7,629 nucleotides of DNA, taken from assembly GCA_900770145.1 (NCBI GenBank), contig CAAGJL010000347.1, positions 1 to 7,629 of the forward strand, given 5' to 3'. Positions 7,395-7,629 of the stretch are shown piece by piece. The notes beneath the pieces were generated by a model that made no database searches, had not been told where the DNA came from, and saw nothing but the letters and a program-made list of their open reading frames with translations. Every line of letters starts with the position of its first letter. Position 1 is the stretch's first letter. The stretch is from Clostridia bacterium (GTDB lineage Bacteria > Bacillota > Clostridia > Oscillospirales > CAG-272). The translations under genes were made by a program, and so were the position numbers.

Positions 7395-7423
7395 ATTATA
7401 TCTTATTATAATGATTTTTTCAA
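7395..7423 (-). promoter_or_regulatory. SigmaA-type promoter of the smc operon
   Basis: On the minus strand -35 TTGAAA (7423-7418) and -10 TATAAT (7400-7395) are separated by exactly 17 bases. This is one mismatch from the -35 consensus and a perfect -10. The expected start of transcription is near 7388, giving a leader of about 33 bases that contains the smc ribosome binding site. It sits in an AT-rich island within GC-rich DNA. A second TATAAT (7410-7405) is too close to this -35 to pair with it. This is the only convincing promoter I see for the eight genes. Confidence 0.85.
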
Positions 7424-7454
7424 GAGATTTCCGCGGATTTCACGGGATTTTTTC
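7413..7454 (-). repeat. Phased A-tract direct repeats around and upstream of the smc -35
   Basis: The plus strand carries gattttttc at 7413-7421 and 7446-7454, with gatttc at 7426-7431 and 7436-7441 between them. Starts are spaced 13, 10 and 10 bases. On the minus strand these are A-tracts (GAAAAAATC, GAAATC) at about one helical turn, three of them directly upstream of the -35. This could bend the DNA, act as an UP-element-like site for the RNA polymerase alpha subunit, or be a tandem operator. The repeat is visible; the function is inferred. Confidence 0.5.
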
Positions 7455-7599
7455 GGGGGGAGAACGGAACGGGGAGAAACCCACCGGCGGGTGTTGGGAT
7501 AAATTTTCCCGGAAACGGGCGGATGCGTGTTGCCACAGGCAACCGCCGTTACCTGCGGTGGACAAGGTTCTTCCCGCAATGTCGCACAAACAAGAAAAG
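7424..7599. other. Intergenic region with several small inverted repeats, no gene seen
   Basis: No open reading frame with a credible start and ribosome binding site is visible here on either strand. The stretch instead contains small inverted repeats: CACC/GGTG at 7482-7493, an imperfect palindrome gggataaattttccc at 7496-7510, CCCG-GAAA-CGGG (a GNRA-loop hairpin) at 7508-7519, a bulged hairpin at 7518-7547, and ACCGC/GCGGT at 7542-7559. Some exclude each other. It could hold a small RNA, the 3' untranslated region of the next gene to the right, or regulatory sites for smc; none of these can be settled from the sequence. Confidence 0.4.
7518..7547. other. Bulged stem-loop, possible structured RNA or protein-binding site
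   Basis: GGCGG (7518-7522) pairs with CCGCC (7543-7547), and TTGCC (7530-7534) pairs with GGCAA (7538-7542) around a three-base ACA loop. The right arm is continuous and the left arm has a seven-base bulge (7523-7529). This gives ten G/C-rich pairs. There is no clear U-tract next to it on either strand, so it does not look like an intrinsic terminator. Its strand is unknown because the pairing is symmetric. Confidence 0.4.
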
Positions 7600-7620
7600 G
7601 CTCCCTTGTGTAAAGGGAGC
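7587..7620 (-). terminator. Possible rho-independent terminator of the gene to the right
   Basis: Read on the minus strand, the GCTCCCTT/AAGGGAGC hairpin (7620-7600) is followed by CCTTTTCTTGTTTG, a moderately T-rich tract. It could end a minus-strand transcript entering from the right, before the smc promoter. The tract is interrupted and the hairpin also fits a dispersed repeat, so this is a secondary reading. Confidence 0.35.
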
Positions 7621-7629
7621 TGGCGCGCC
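7597..7629. repeat. Partial dispersed hairpin repeat cut by the window edge
   Basis: GCTCCCTT (7600-7607) and AAGGGAGC (7613-7620) form a perfect 8-bp inverted repeat around a five-base loop. It is followed by TGGCGCGCC, whose last eight bases are a palindrome ending exactly at the window edge. From memory, sequences of the form AAGGCTCCCTTGTGTAAAGG followed by GAGCTGGC are the first part of a common intergenic repeat in Oscillospirales genomes (Faecalibacterium and relatives). That resemblance is recollection, not a search. Only the first third or less of such an element would be inside the window. Confidence 0.5.

Noticed and set aside
7405..7410. Second TATAAT as an alternative -10 box
   Set aside because: It is only 7 bases from the TTGAAA -35, and no other suitable -35 is seen 16-18 bases upstream of it.
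7424..7629. SRP RNA (ffs) or another known small RNA gene near ftsY
   Set aside because: A GAAA-loop hairpin is present, but the conserved SRP Alu/S-domain sequences around a GGAA loop are not. Nothing else matches an RNA family I can recognise.
1..7629. CRISPR array, defence system, prophage or toxin-antitoxin genes
   Set aside because: No spaced repeats of array type, no integrase, transposase or toxin-like products; all coding space belongs to recognised housekeeping genes.

Overview
The window is a compact housekeeping operon read entirely from the minus strand, right to left, followed at the right edge by about 270 bases of intergenic DNA that hold its promoter. Gene order in the direction of transcription is smc, ftsY, rdgB, yhbY, nadD, yqeK, rsfS and leuS (5' end only). 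The GC-rich coding DNA, the near absence of TTA, CTA and TCA codons, the Gram-positive style FtsY without a long acidic N-terminal domain, the yhbY-nadD-yqeK-rsfS-leuS order and a sigmaA-type promoter point to a Firmicute of the Clostridia. A GC-rich Oscillospirales/Ruminococcaceae-like gut bacterium is the best guess. This is an inference from content, not a database match.

Layout. 7629-7424: intergenic DNA with a strong hairpin at the right edge that resembles a dispersed clostridial repeat and could also act as a terminator, several smaller inverted repeats, and 10-bp phased A-tracts. 7423-7395: near-consensus promoter (TTGAAA, 17 bp, TATAAT). 7371-7363: strong Shine-Dalgarno, then a TTG start for smc. 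7355-3711 smc; 3736-2816 ftsY; 2819-2196 rdgB; 2184-1894 yhbY; 1900-1280 nadD; 1293-625 yqeK; 623-225 rsfS; 216-1 leuS (first 72 codons). Neighbouring genes overlap by 4 to 26 bases or lie 1 to 11 bases apart, so I see no room for internal terminators, and the whole block is probably one transcript extending past the left edge. All seven complete genes end in TGA.

The products cover chromosome organisation (SMC), co-translational membrane targeting (FtsY), removal of damaged purine nucleotides (RdgB), 50S ribosome assembly and silencing (YhbY, RsfS), NAD synthesis (NadD), Ap4A removal (YqeK) and leucine charging (LeuS). The common theme is growth-linked housekeeping. The one biochemical link between neighbours worth noting is that YqeK-type enzymes degrade Ap4A, a side product of aminoacyl-tRNA synthetases, and it lies two genes before leuS.

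I looked for an undescribed system and do not see one. Every gene belongs to a known family with its key motifs intact. The less explained signals are in the intergenic DNA upstream of smc, plus codon-use and overlap features of the operon.
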